Assembly (NCBI RefSeq): GCF_002443255.2
Contig: NW_019211457.1
Span: forward strand, 25,077,377-25,141,376
Source of the DNA: Varroa destructor
Taxonomy: Eukaryota; Arthropoda; Arachnida; Mesostigmata; Varroidae
DNA length: 64,000 nucleotides
Direction: 5' to 3'
Shown here: positions 24,399 to 37,575 of the stretch, piece after piece
How positions within the stretch are numbered: position 1 is the stretch's first letter
Layout of the letters: each line of letters begins with the position of its first letter
Position numbers and translations under genes: made by a program
Notes under the pieces: model-generated
The model's database searches: none
What the model was told of the DNA's origin: nothing
Seen by the model: only the letters and a program-made list of their open reading frames with translations

Positions 24399-25584
24399 AC
24401 GGCCCAGTTTGAACTTAGCGCGCCTTTTTAAATGATCCGCGCGCGCGAACCACACTGCCGGTAGCGCCTGAAGCAGCAGGCAAGCATCAATGAGCTATGC
24501 AGCCGTTGTTGGTTCTTATAGCGGCTGCAAGAGAGACGGCGGACGAGGCACATGGGTCGAGCACCGGAGCCCGGTAATGAATGGTCCACTGAGGAGAAAG
24601 GGACCAGGGGTCCGGTCGAGGGAAGCAGGCAGTCACGGGATTGGTCCATGTAAAACAAGTTCATGCATAAAAAATTCAGTCGTGTCACGCTAAATAAAAC
24701 GTGCTGGAGCTAAAAAGTAAAAAAAAAAGCTGGTTGTATCCCATTGTGTGTGATTATTAGGAACAATAAAAATATGCCGAGAAGGCCATATAGTTGAAAC
24801 GACAGATTTGTAGTGCTTTATTACTTGAAATTAGGCCTACGCAAAGCAAGACTGTCGGATATGCAAAGAAAGCGTAGAAACAGCCTGTTAACGAGAGGTA
24901 TTAGATACATGATACGGGCGTGAAAGTTAAATGTAGAGTTGAGGGATTAACTTTTGTAGGGGTTTCATGTTAATGACGTATAGCCAAGCGAAAGCTCGCG
25001 CTCGGCCTATATACAACCCTGCAAGTACACCGGTGTCGAAATATGGTGGCGGATTCAGGTTGTTTAATGGTTTTCCAATGACAAGGTTACATTCTAATAG
25101 ATGGATTAGATAAAGGCAGAGTTTAGCCTGGTTGTTTTGCTATCTAAATCCCAGGTTAGCGTATCCCATTAGTATAATTCGTTTGCAAGGTAGCGATTGC
25201 AAAAACTCTAGAGAAGTTTCTATGACTTGACGAAAACCTTTGAGTCAATTGCTTTTGCAGTTAAATGTTAATTAAATGAATCAGATATAGGATTTAGCAT
25301 TATTAGCTGACCCTTATCCACGCAGTGTTCGTTTAACACATCTGGTGTCATGACCCACGCTGCAGATACGGTTTTGGATCACTTTTGCAGCCAACAGATT
25401 GAAACTTATATTTTTCGCTCATCAAACATATAACTATCGTATACAATATTACTTAGACTTAATCTATGTCTCTAACTGTTATATCGAGATTTCGGATAGT
25501 ATGTACATAACGGAACCTTGAACTCTAGTTTCGTTTTATAGAATCTTAGCATTTTTATCCACTAATACGGATTTTCTGGTTTTT

Positions 25585-25631
25585 AGATAGGCATTGAATT
25601 AACTAACGTTAATAGATAGGATTGAATTAAC
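25585..25631 (+). repeat. Tandem duplication, period 29 bp
   Basis: AGATAGGCATTGAATTAAC (25585-25603) recurs as AGATAGG-ATTGAATTAAC (25614-25631) with one base deleted. Confidence 0.8.
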
Positions 25632-26756
25632 GCTTCTTTAAAGGCGTATGCAATTAAAGCAGAGTCGAAAACGATCCTATTCGCACTGGGACTTATCATA
25701 TGGAACCATCAAGACATAATCCCAACCTAATTGGTATCTTATACTATAGATGGGGCACTTCGTTTGCCTAACGGCAATGAAAGAAATCGATGTAACGAGA
25801 TATATTATCTCTTGCTTGTGTGTCGTACTGTCGCTAACAAAAATATGTGTGTGTCAGGTATTCTCTTCTCATTCCATCGATACATCATTCAGCTGCAGTC
25901 ATTATTAATAATCTCGAATTTTACTGATTATTCAATTCATGAACATCTCTTCATAATTAGGGTGATCGTAAACGGATTGTAGGCTGAAATCCTTAATTAC
26001 ACAAGGATAACTTCAATAAGAAACAAACTATGACGTAAGTGTGCTTCAACTTCGTTTTTCTTTTTTTTTCATACATATTATTCTTATATACGGTGAACTT
26101 TCCGTTAACTGCAGGAGTACCCAGAATATCAGTTTTTTTTAGCAAGATGTAACAGCATTTCTGCAAGCAGAATAGGATCTATGAGAGAAACCTCGTACAA
26201 CCGAATAATTTTTAAAAGCAAGAAAAAAAAAACTGTGTTGCTAAGTTCAGCCAGTAGCAGAGTTTCAATTTACAGATTCTTAGGTTAGATGACCATATTG
26301 GACAGATCACATTCTCAACTTTTAAAAGATGGGGTATCTTTTAAGTTAACAGATATGGTCGCCGAAAAACAAAGTTCAGTTTCTAATTGACGTTTGATTT
26401 TTATGAACAGCGTGTCCTGCGTTGTTTGTACAAATACATGTTCATATGTTTACCGTTAAAAGAATTCTTATGAGGAAATTTTAGAAAAGGAAGCTTTATT
26501 TACAGTAATAAATACGCATTCCTCATTAAAAAGATTATTGCAATTTTTTCGCACAAAAAATAATGTTGGACCGGTACGAGCTTTGTTCGTCTAATAGCGG
26601 AACGGTTATTGGAGCCGGCTCGCCATCAAATGAACGAAACCGGATTTGCAATAGATGCTCGAGATTAAATGGTGCAACAACAATAAAGTGACCGTTACAG
26701 TTGCTGCTAGTGTCAGCTGTTGTTCATTGCCCTTGATCAAACAACGTGCAACAATA

Positions 26757-26782
26757 GGAAGCCCCGTATGAAGGGGGCTTCC
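26757..26782. repeat. GC-rich hairpin, 9-bp stem
   Basis: GGAAGCCCC and GGGGCTTCC are perfect inverted copies with an 8-nt loop in otherwise AT-leaning sequence. There is no T run after it, and bacterial-type termination is not relevant here. Confidence 0.7.
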
Positions 26783-27349
26783 GAAACCGATGCAAGGTCT
26801 GGTTCGTTGTTGATGGTGATAACTGAGACGAGTGATGAAAGGAAATAATCAGGTTCAAGAACTATGACGGGAAATAAGTACACAAATTTGAAAACGAATA
26901 ATTTGTAGGTCCCCTAACTGGAGATAGTGTAGAAAGTGTGTTAGATTTAATATCAGAACCAACTAGCATGTAGATTAACGACACTATTGCAAAGTTAGCG
27001 AAGCAGAGAGCCTACTCTTTAATACTGTCTGATGTTTGTGACAGATGCTCCCGAATAGCGTTTAATACATAGACTCGGAGTGTGAACAACGTTCGGACGC
27101 ATACGACCCGGCGTTCAGACCCGCCAGGTGCGAACTGATGGATCGATCCACAAGCCGTGTAAACATAAACTATATAATTATTTAGTTCAACTTTTCGCCG
27201 TTTATTATATTTCGCCGTAGGTAATTCTTGATAATGACTGAATGAACTAATTAACCTACACTGCGACCAAATTTGTAATGGTACCCTTTAGTAACTGTTA
27301 CCGGATTGCCCTATTTCAAGACCTAGGCTTACATCGTACATATAGGATA

Positions 27350-27369
27350 CACATTCACATTCACATTTA
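27350..27369 (+). repeat. (ACATTC)n short tandem repeat
   Basis: Three hexamer units, the last degenerate. Confidence 0.7.
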
Positions 27370-29270
27370 CTTGTTTTACATTACAATTCATACCATTGTA
27401 ATGGTGCAGCGATGTAGATCTATCTAGAACGGTTTCACATTGGTCCATAAAGGCCAGACTTTGAATTGGCTCTCTATACAGGTCGACCCGTCGATTCGTA
27501 ATTCAAGCGTCAGCCTCGAACAGAACTCCTCTAACATGGCCGATTGAGATATGTTGCTAAGTGCAGAAGGAAATTAGTTGGCTATTGGTACTGAATTAAA
27601 TATATTTATAGATCCGTTTCCGCCCCTTCCTCGTCTCAAAAATTAAGAGGCGCTTGAAAAAAACAATAGCAGAAATCCAAGAAAAACAAGCGGGTTTAAA
27701 TAATCGAGACTCGGGATTCACACAGGACACAGAGAAAAGGTATCTATTCTTTGTTGACACAGCACATTTTAAAGCCCGGGGTTAATCTTTTAAGGGGGTA
27801 GTAAGGCTACGGAAACAAAGCGTCTTCCCAGTGAGTTAGGACGCTCCGACAGTGTATATCGAGACAATAAGGTTTATGCGAAGATATCACTTCAGTAGAT
27901 CTGTGACATTTCTTGAATGGCCAATCGAACAAGCAACAAGGAACTTTCACTTATGACGCTTTAGGATTTATGATTTTTCTAAGGGGTCGTTTGAACACAC
28001 GTTGTTATGTCAGAGATTTTATAGTAGGGGCACGAAGCTAATTTGGTACCGAATAAGTGCCAATGGGGTTAGCGAAATATGGAAACAAACCGTGGAAGGT
28101 ATTAACGTTACACATTTCTATGTGGTGTTTCAGCGAATGAAATAGAAACTTTACAGTACAAGGCGAGTTTTATAGCGATATTTCGCTGTGTTTACCTATT
28201 CGAATACAAGCGTTTGGAATCATTCACTAAGGCAATGGGGGATTTGGCTTGATCAGAATAATTGCTCGACTTAGCACGGCTTTTTTAGGAAGGAAAAACA
28301 AGTGTCTCGCCGGTATGAAAATCGTCTTATGGGTGACAGCTGCTAATTCTAGCACTTGTGGTGATATTAACACATAACTGTGCTATGGTAGTTGGTTGTC
28401 TCCTCCGCTGTCCTTACCTGAAGCCTGCTTCGGCATTTGGCTAGCCTTATTGGTCTTCAATGGGTCTAAGGCTATCATGGAGAATTTTGAGCGACTTTAT
28501 TTTACAGATGCAAACTCAAGCGTGATGTATTAAAGCTCTTTGTGATTTAATTAAACAGAACTTGCCTGACTTGCAATAGATATAAGGCGAAGAGGAAGCT
28601 CTTCTATATATGTTACACCCTTGATCGAGGCACTACTTCTGATTCAGCCACGTATTTCCCAAAATGACATCTTCCAAATTCGTTTTTTTACGTATGCTTG
28701 AACTGTAAGTGGTGGCATAAACGTTAGCCCCACGGCTCCAGTAGGAAGAACGTTTCAATATCACCTCTATTCCTCCAAGGATTAATCTCGAATTGTGTGT
28801 ATACATATATATGTTTTCTAAATTTTATGAATCTCACATCGAAAAATCTTACACTCGCTATGCGTATACAGGTAGCAGTGTATAATGTGTACTTGCATGC
28901 AGTTTATTTATGTACCCCTGAATAAATAGTTTTTATTTTTATTTGCTCTCGTTTTGTTGAGTTATTTTACCCTTTGCACATGGGCAAAGTCAGGAGAATG
29001 AATTATATTATCGGGCCCTTCGGTTTTTTTCAGCATTTGTCATCGTAATTACGTTTTGGTTGGGCCAATGAAGGAACGACTTTGGCTTCGAGGACGATTT
29101 AGGGTTCTCGGGCAAGCACAAATAGACACAGAAGCAACTCTAGTAGAAAGAATAGCGACGACTTTTAGCATTCATAATATGTATATGCAATAATTGAATT
29201 TGAGTTTGTCATATAAAGCTATCGTATGTTTGAGACTGTTTTCTCATGGAAGCCCTCCTCCGTTCATGCG

Positions 29271-29272
<2 letters not shown>

Positions 29273-29332
<60 letters not shown>
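29273..29332 (+). repeat. (TCTG)15 microsatellite
   Basis: Fifteen perfect TCTG units. This is the longest simple repeat of the window, followed by TGTGTG. Tetramer repeats of this length are usually highly variable between individuals. The open frames that run through it (Cys-Leu-Ser-Val repeats) are artefacts of the repeat. Confidence 0.97.
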
Positions 29333-29333
<1 letters not shown>

Positions 29334-29339
29334 GTGTTT

Positions 29340-32300
29340 TTACTACAGAAGTTTATTTCAATTTATCTGCTAGCAGAAGCGGCAGGTGCGCGTGCCTGGT
29401 ACGGGCAGTGTGGACCTTTATGGTGGATGAGGTAACGTTATTGTACGTGAAGGCCTCCAGTAGGCCTATGTCGCCTTTGCCCGTGTACTTATTCGAGACG
29501 AGTCTATCGATCAGCCCTTCTCAGATACATGCTTAAGGCAGGATTAACTCTGATACGGAGAAAACTAGTTTACGAGCAATGATTTGAATATGATTGCAAT
29601 TAGACGGCGTCGATATAAGGCCACCTCCCTTTGCCTTACGATGATCGGCGTATGCAATCATGGTATAAATATACTTTCCCATATTTGATGGAACAAATAG
29701 ACGGTTCTAATGATATTTCGCAAAAGCCCTTATGCAGGACCTTCCCAAGTCTAATAATGTCGACTATTGGAAAATTTCTCTAATAATTTACTTTTATTTG
29801 GCAACACCAAAAAGCAAAGGACGTGATGAGCTAATACGGAGGGAACGAGCCTGACTTGAACAAGCGCTTCCTTCATTAGATGGGTCAGTCAACCCCACCA
29901 ACAACAAGCGCGCTATACCATAAACTGCCCAAATTCATATAATTATAAGAATACAGTCGATCGTATTGTTGTGAAATCATATATTTGAAAAATTACTAAG
30001 AATGACACGATTATTGCTAGTACTTCTGTTAATGAGCTTGGATCTTATAAAGAGATAAATTAGTTAGCACATTTCCTTCCTTTATGATTGTTTTATTTGA
30101 TGTTCGCTGCGGGATATAGTTTCATGCTTACATGGTGTGCCTATAGCGCATGATATCCAACATTACATAGTATCGCATGCTCAGCAATAACGAACTGGAA
30201 AGCTTGTTTTTTTGCAACGTGCTGAGGCACGGGGAATAATAGTAAAAAATCGTGTCCGTTTGACAGTGGTTACACCCCACACATCACTCTTAGTTGATTG
30301 CTGAAGATCGGACACAGTTTAAGCTTCAGTCGGTCATGAAGGGACGACGCGCCAACGAATATTATGGCCTTATTGTGTTCCAATTATTATGTCAATCGAA
30401 ATAGTTCAAAATGAAAGCGCATCTATCAAAAATTGCGCTATAGATAGGTCTGCTAAATCTGAACACGGTACTATCGTTGGTGTAAATTACATTTGCGGTA
30501 TCAGATGAAACGATACAATTAAGTTGGCTAAAAAATAATAGTTGTCCTTTTCTTTTGTTCTATTTCGCCTCCATTTTACCACTATGTGTTTACCTCGTTC
30601 GAAGCACGCTCCCTCTTCTAGCCTATCTAGGCTCCATCGTAGAGCAAGCAAAATTCGATCCCACATTTAGTCTCCTATCTAAGCCCCTATATCAGAAGAA
30701 AAACAATTTTCAAGGCCTAATTTATTTAGGTTGCAATAAATTAGGCGTTGAAACTGAAGAAGAGCCGCTCAATCATGCCTTATACAGCGTAGACCTTATG
30801 CCTGAGGCTACTGCTTAAAGTTGGTTCAATGAAGGAACCTTGGGAAATATTCCCCGTCTTACTCGGCCATCCAAAGTCGATGAAAAGTCGAACGATTCCC
30901 GACTCGCTACTTTGCTGAGAAACTGACGGGCTGCAATTACTACACCATGATTAGATAATTTGAGTCTATAGGATTTAAAAAAAAATGGGGCCTGATTGCC
31001 CCACTAACTGAATTGGCACAAAGAAGTATGGCTTCTCATTGCGTTGCAACATATCGCCCGGCACCTTGCAAAGCGTAGCCACGAAAACAGCGTCCGACGT
31101 AAAATTATTGTGGGTGACAAAAACCGGTGTTTCAATGAAGTAAAGAAAGAAACGGGTAGCTCCTGGAGGCAGGTCTAAACCCATCTAAAAGATTACTACT
31201 TTTAATGAAACTCGAAAAGTTCTATGCACTGGAAAATACTTAGTAGAAATAAAACATCAAGCATCTAGAGATGCTTAAATAATACGTTGAGTGAACTACG
31301 CTACCTAAGAGTATAGGTTAATAACTAATGCACAGTGATCCTCTTCCACGGTTATACCAGACACACATGGCAAGGATTTATGAGGTCGGTATACAAGAAC
31401 TTAAATGGAAGATTCTTTTTAAGTTATTATCTTTTCCAGATCTTACACCGACAACTTGTGACCGTTTTCACTTCTTAGAAAACTAATAATACGTTTGCCA
31501 GCAACGGGAAACGAACCCTTCAACACTAAACTTGGAAGTTTCAAAGAAGACAGAATTCGGTTTATTAGGTTGGTCAGTACGAAACGTGACAAACGTTAAT
31601 TTCATATTTCGGCCTGATGTTATTTCATAAAGGTACGACATTACACGGCACTTTTTTTCGTTGTGATATACTTGTATTTTTGATATCTAAGACCGTTCAT
31701 CTAAATCTCGTCATCCGGGCTTCTGGCAGGCGAGTTGCGGCCGACAGGAAATTCAAGTGGTTTATGGATATAAATTCGATCCTGAAGTTATAGCGGTGGA
31801 GGAAGTTTGTCATACAAACCTAGTACTCGGTGAAGGTTCTAGTATTAGTAACACCATGAGCCGTTCGTTGAAAAAACTCCGAAATCAAATTTCGAGCTGG
31901 AAAAATGAGTTTCGTGAAGGATTTCCTGTGAAGATACCATTAAACCGATGGGACAGACGCTGCGGAGCAAGTATACAGCTGCAAAAGCAAAAGAAAAGAA
32001 GGCGTACTAAAGAATCTAATAGTTGATCGCAAAGGATGGCCATCTCTTGCAACCGCCGTAAGTGCATGCGCTGTTAGGATTCGAGTGAGACACCATATTC
32101 ACAATTAAATGAAGATCTGCCGTTACCTCTAAACAACCCTGCTATGATAGATGCGGCGAGAAACTAAAAATATCGACAATACATCGGAAGCTACGTAGCT
32201 GCCTTTCGATATTCTACTTTTCTGTCACGGATCAGACTTCCGGGAAATGTCATAACCGAGCTGCCTGCTAGGGATGGGGGAAACCAGAGAGCGTTGATAA

Positions 32301-35300
32301 AAATACCCAAATCGTCCATTCATCGCCCATTTGTGCCAGCGGCAGCCGAAGTAACGGCCGAAACCTCTAGTTGTGTCTAATGGACTGCGATGGTGTTTTT
32401 ACCAATTGCTTTGTATGCGTGAGGCCGATTTTAAGACTGCCACCACTGGTATTGCCCAGTAGCGCCCTCATGAAGTAGAACAGACTTGATGGCGTAATAG
32501 TTAGTAGCCCGCAGCGGACACGCCTCTACGAAAGCTGAACAATGGCGTCGTTCATTTGGTTCGTTCAGAGTAAATAACATGCTCCTTTTATATGGAAATC
32601 TCGTTATCCGGGAAATGCCGACATGTCAGGACTTGACCAGCAGGATAATTGTGCGTTGGTCTTTGCTACATATTCAACTAACGCTATATTAAACAATAAT
32701 AATAGTACAGATTTCAACGCTGTGTGCATCTTGGATATAGTGTAGTTTCCTGGACGACAACGGATAGCAGCTGTCAGTATCCTAGCACATATCCCAGTGA
32801 CACGTTATTAGTAGACAAGAGCTTCATGCTCAATAGATATAATCTGCTACTTGAAATTGAAATTAAAAACAAGTATAATTTACCATAAAGTGAACGAGAC
32901 CGTGTTTGATTTTTTGGCTCACTTATGTCATCTATCTGCTTAGTTATACTGTCGTACGTTCACACAAGATATTGAAAATGGTTTTCTACGATACCACGAA
33001 CATACCTCAATGAGGAGTCTTTAGATAAAACAAAAGTTTACGCACTAATGTGCGAGATACTTCGTCTAAATTCAGACAAACTTCGTCGTGCTGTTTACAC
33101 TAACGAAGACGCGTTCGTTAGCGCCTCTTTGTAACTCGAAAAGAGCCCATTTTTTTCTAAAACAAAACCGCAGATATCCCGAAAAGCAAAGGCGTTCATT
33201 TGGCAGATGGGCCAAAGTCAGCTATTGTTAAACGTCTTGGTGTGGTACAGGTAGCATTAGGATCAAAAACTTCATTTTTTTTTCCAAAATTGACAATTTA
33301 CATTAGTGTGAATCCTGGCTAAGCTTCTGCAGAGTAGCAGAAGGACTTCCATCGAGCAAAGCGGAAGATCGGTAATAGGAACTCGATTAGAAGGACCTGA
33401 GAATACACCAAGATACTTAAAAAAGTCATTTTTTATGACACTACATCTTTAATCTTTGACAGATTAGCGGATTGGATTATCTCTGTAAGCTCCACTGGCT
33501 AGCATCTTGGCGCCTGTTTGTGGGTTTCCGCCACCTTGGCCCCACCCCACTCTTTCTGTACGTTTGGTCCTTGGCCTTCAGTTAACCTCGTATGTAATAA
33601 TATTATTTTTGTAATTATCGTATTTGAGCAACACTTCAATGAGTCTACCCTTATTAATATCGGTTGGCACAGAGTTGCCATTAAAACGTTCGTTTTAGAC
33701 TAAGACAGAAAAATTTTGAAACCAGGGAGAAATAGACGAAGGTTACATCTGAAGGACTGACAACCTTAGCAGATGCGAAAACATCCATCAGAGTACTTGC
33801 TTTTGCTCAAAGACAGTATTAAAGGCAAATAATAATCAGGAAAGTCTGAATTTTGGATGGATCGTAAGCGTTTTAAACCTTCAGTAATTTTTATTTTATA
33901 ATTCATTAATTTTTTCTTTTTGGTAGCTATTGAATCACAATAACAATGGTTATGATATTAATAAGTTAGAAAGTTAGGTTGAAGATTCGTCGCACCCTCG
34001 AATCCACGTTGAAAACATTGTTCCTTTCTTCCTCCCTGTTAGGCAAATATAAGTATAGAGATTTGTGCTTATTATAGATGTATACACACAGTAGTCGAAC
34101 TTCTACTAAGCTATCTTAGGGACAGCAAGCTTTATGATGTATGTGTTCATAAAGAGGACTCCTAGCCGTATTTAAACAGTATTTTTACTTCAAGGACGGC
34201 ACGCGGGAGGGGGACAGACTCTTTCATGAGAGACTATAGAGAGAAATCAGTTAGCTTTGCTAATGTGACCTCGTGAAGCGTGTTGCTTTTCATAGAAATT
34301 TTCCTTTTTAGGGGAATCGAACGCCGTGGGGTGCTGCACTTCGTAGAAGACCGTTCAGACTAAATTCGGGGTGATTGCCTTATAAGTAATCGGTTGTTAT
34401 ATGAAAATATGGTATATTTTTCAACGGAAATCAAAGAGTTTTAAAAAAACACACCAGAAACTAGATTATATCGACCGTTTTTCCAAACTGTTTACCTTTT
34501 GTTATCTATTGCTATTATTTCGTTCAGTGAAATGACTTCCTATGGTAGAGAGTTTTACTACGAGTATTTCTAGGTAGGTTATCTGTAATGTCCAGCGAAG
34601 AAAATTCTCGATAATATCGCATAATACGAATCGTTTTTATTTCCTTGCTGTTAAAATCGACCCCTTGTAATAAGCCGAGTTTAGAATACTAACTAGGAAA
34701 GCATCGGTATGTTAAAAGACCATCTTTGGTGAAGTTTAAACTTCTTTACTTCGTTTGAACGAACGCTGGCATGCCGTCGTATCAGATCGATTTCGTTGGT
34801 TTGTTATTAAACAATAAAGAACGCTCGAGTTGATTGCAGTGTTCCAATATTATGTTGCAATGTATACTTGGCGATGAACGTGCCTTAGCATATCCTCGTT
34901 TGTATAAGCTTCGGGCCCAGATCGACAGCAGCCTCTCCGTCAGCGTGAACAGCATGTAAGCAGACGTGCCTCAGCAGAACTGAACAACCTCAGATTAAGC
35001 GTGTCGTGTTGAGCTAGACAACTTTCGGATTTTTTGTCCAACTTGATTATGAAGTTATTTTTTTATTGCTATGTTGAATTTTCCATATGATTCAATTATG
35101 CGTAACAACGAAAGACTACAGCAATGTGTGTATACCGATTTTGGAAAAAGCAGCTGAAGCTAGTACCTTCACGACATCGCAGCTCGAGGATCCTGCTCTT
35201 CGTTTTTTTGCTACAACGTAAGTTTCTAAAAGGCCTTGTCTTCTTCAATTGATGTTCTTTACTTTCATTTAATGGACAATCTAATCAGTTTAGGCGTAGC

Positions 35301-36560
35301 CTTAATACCCTCAAACGAATGTATAAACATTGATCTCATCATAAACCAAGGTAAGATTCTGTAAAATCATATTCATGTCACGCAAGGTATGTGCGTGTTG
35401 TTTTACCAATGCGTAATTACTCTCATTGCTTTTCGTATGCCCGTTCCATTGAGCTACCAAAAAATATTACAAGCAAATGTTGCGAAGAATTCCCTAGAGA
35501 TTTTTTCCCATATACTGGCTCCGATGAACCTCACGTTTCGCGGTTCTTGCAGGCTAGCCACCATTTCTAACAAGTGGGGCCAAAGAAGCGTCATGCCGCT
35601 AAACTCAAGACACTTGTGTCAATACCGAGATAGATGATAGATCGACACGACACTGTGTCCTACAGGAAGTGAGCTTCCTGACCATACATTGGCGGCAGAT
35701 GTCTTTAAAGTAAGCGGGCGACTTAAAAAAGGAACGAACGAACCTCGACTTCAACTGAGTTGCCTAGGTTTCGGCACTTCAATAGTACCTTATGTGTCTA
35801 TATGTGCGTGTACGCATGAACGAGGTCGCGGAAACAAGGCAGCAAAGCAATGGCGGACTGTGGGCAAATCGATGGTTGTGCAGGAGCTGAACAAGCTTTG
35901 AGGGTCCGCAGTGAACGATTCGACAGTAGCGTGGCGGTATAAATAACTGTACGACATGGGAACTTAGGGTCAAGTTAGGGTTTTATCGATCTAAACTTGT
36001 ACCCCAAAGGACTTGAGGCAAAGGACAAAGCATTAGCCTGGGCCCGGCGAATGCTTTCAAGCTTCTGCTTGTAAATGTACAAGCTTGTGTTGTTCGCTTC
36101 GATGAGGAAATTTCGTCGGCATTGAAGCAATGGACGTGACGTCAAGTTTACAATTGAGGTAAAGGCTAGTTTCTGGACAAATCTGTGTTAGGTCAAAGCA
36201 GTTCTTCTGTGTTTTTACCAGTTCCCCAAAAAATTGTTTTAATAACAATGTATGTATACGCTAACATAGTAGATGAGGAGTCATAATATGTTTGTGACGC
36301 AATAGTTCTGTGTTGAATTAAAATTGCTAGGGGCCTCAGGTGCCATTAGGTTAGAAATTATGGTCGACAGTAACTAGGATTTTAACATTTTAATTTTACA
36401 GCTGAGCACTACAGAGCATGTTTATCAAGACTAAACATTAAACGTCGTCTTGTTTCATTTTCGTTCCTGTCACATGTGATGTCTGTACTCTTTCATAGTT
36501 TACCTACCTTTGCTGCGATATGTCTATCGGTACTGAAAGGTCTTCATTCCAATAAGATTT
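29340..36560. other. AT-rich unique DNA, no gene recognised
   Basis: Short frames only. Among them 31757-32026 (plus) ends in a basic KKRRRTKE stretch and 30555-30818 (plus) has a hydrophobic start. Neither has an ATG in good context, flanking splice sites or a recognisable family, and both are within chance length. Confidence 0.45.
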
Positions 36561-36568
36561 TCATGTGA

Positions 36569-36763
36569 CACTTGTCCAAGATAGAAGGTTACTGTATCGT
36601 GTTCGATGGCTGGGAAACTCTCTTAGAGCCATTCATCAACAAAGATCATTGTTACACTAGGCCTCAATTGATCAGGCTTGTTGAAGTGGCTATGCTCTCA
36701 AAGCCAACGAAGTACACAGTCACTGAAATGTACCGACTACTAGACTTCAGCAAGGATTCCTGA
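36569..36763 (+). CDS. Uncharacterised open frame, possible exon
   Basis: Open for 64 codons from just after a TGA to a TGA. In AT-rich surroundings its third codon positions lean to C and G, and the translation has a protein-like alternation of hydrophobic and charged residues, including FDGWETLLEPFI and a helix-like PQLIRLVEVAML. There is no convincing ATG. A poor acceptor (CCAAG) precedes it. I do not recognise a family. It could be a small exon, a transposon relic or chance. Confidence 0.18.
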   Translation, partial: HLSKIEGYCIVFDGWETLLEPFINKDHCYTRPQLIRLVEVAMLSKPTKYTVTEMYRLLDFSKDS

Positions 36764-37489
36764 GCAGCGGCTACTTTTCGTTGAAATATTTCGATACTAT
36801 TTACGATGCCGAATAGGAATAATTGATCTCTCTTCGGGAAGCATATTTCTTTTGAATAATCACCAAACCGTAGGATTTTATTCATTTTCAAATAGAACTA
36901 TCATTCAAGCTGTTTCGTAAATGGTTCTCAATACAGGCTCACATCTCATTTTGAATATCCTTTTCTACGCTTGTCCATTAAGCTGTCGGGCAGCCTCACT
37001 GCACGTATCATCTAATTCACCTTGATATGATTAACTGTTTAGAGGTTAATTCCTGTTGGTCCGTCATCGAACGTCGAAGGTTTAGCACCTGTTATTCGGA
37101 CGGTCGTTCATCGCTTTGCGACACCTACATGGGCGTAGTGGGCAAAACCTAGGTAGAGGCTTTTTAAAACGTCCGCACTTTGGGTTGGTATGAACTTTTT
37201 TCCAAGAAGAGCACGTCGTTCGAAACAAGCTTTGTCCATCGCAATATAGAGATGATGATAACAGCACAGGAGTTTTTTTTAGCTAACACAACGTAGCCAT
37301 AAAAACGCAAACTCTATCTGATATACGCTGGCGCCATATTGTACTGCATTCGGAGCGATCATATCGCTCTAACTTGGGGCTGCTGTGCCTGCGACAGTTG
37401 CCAACCGCAAAGGCTCGTTCTGTTACTAGCTGTTGTTGTTTCTACTGTCGGCCAGTTGATCTGGACAAGTTAGACTTTGTGTTTACTAT

Positions 37490-37575
37490 GGGTGGTGGCT
37501 AGGTCTCGAACCAAGTTCGTGATCCAACCCATCTGCGGCTGTCGGAGCGGCGTCAGAGCTTAGTTATGCTAGCAA
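37490..37575 (-). mobile_element. tRNA-like / SINE-like remnant 2
   Basis: The minus strand carries a perfect pol III box B, GGTTCGAGACC (37512-37502). About 50 bp upstream is a box A-like TAGCATAACTAAGCTC (37571-37556). The spacing is about 10 bp longer than in a normal tRNA and no cloverleaf stem closes. A tRNA-derived SINE fragment is more likely than a tRNA gene. Confidence 0.4.

Larger units (their letters stand above)
22550..24450. promoter_or_regulatory. CpG-rich block with NRF-1-type site, candidate promoter region
   Basis: GC and CpG rise again, peaking at 24340-24450 with GCGCGC runs and an NRF-1-type palindrome. A minus-strand donor-like TCA/GTGAGTATTT occurs near 23849-23840 and a plus-strand CGA/GTAAGT near 23879-23884. 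Both directions are therefore open, and a bidirectional promoter is conceivable. No coding exon could be assigned. A short CA repeat is at 24189-24201. Confidence 0.35.
24720..29270. other. AT-rich unique DNA, no gene recognised
   Basis: Open frames are all below about 85 codons. Visible items are a 29-bp-period tandem duplication at 25585, a 9-bp hairpin at 26757 and short A/T runs. I see nothing that supports a gene or RNA. Confidence 0.5.

Noticed and set aside
29226..29536. Open frames with Cys-Leu-Ser-Val repeats
   Set aside because: They are produced entirely by the TCTG microsatellite.
31500..31520. GGGTTCGTTTCCC on the minus strand, resembling a tRNA T-arm
   Set aside because: No box A or acceptor stem upstream.
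34315..34345. Box B-like CGTTCGATTCC on the minus strand
   Set aside because: No matching box A at tRNA spacing and no stems. Taken as chance.
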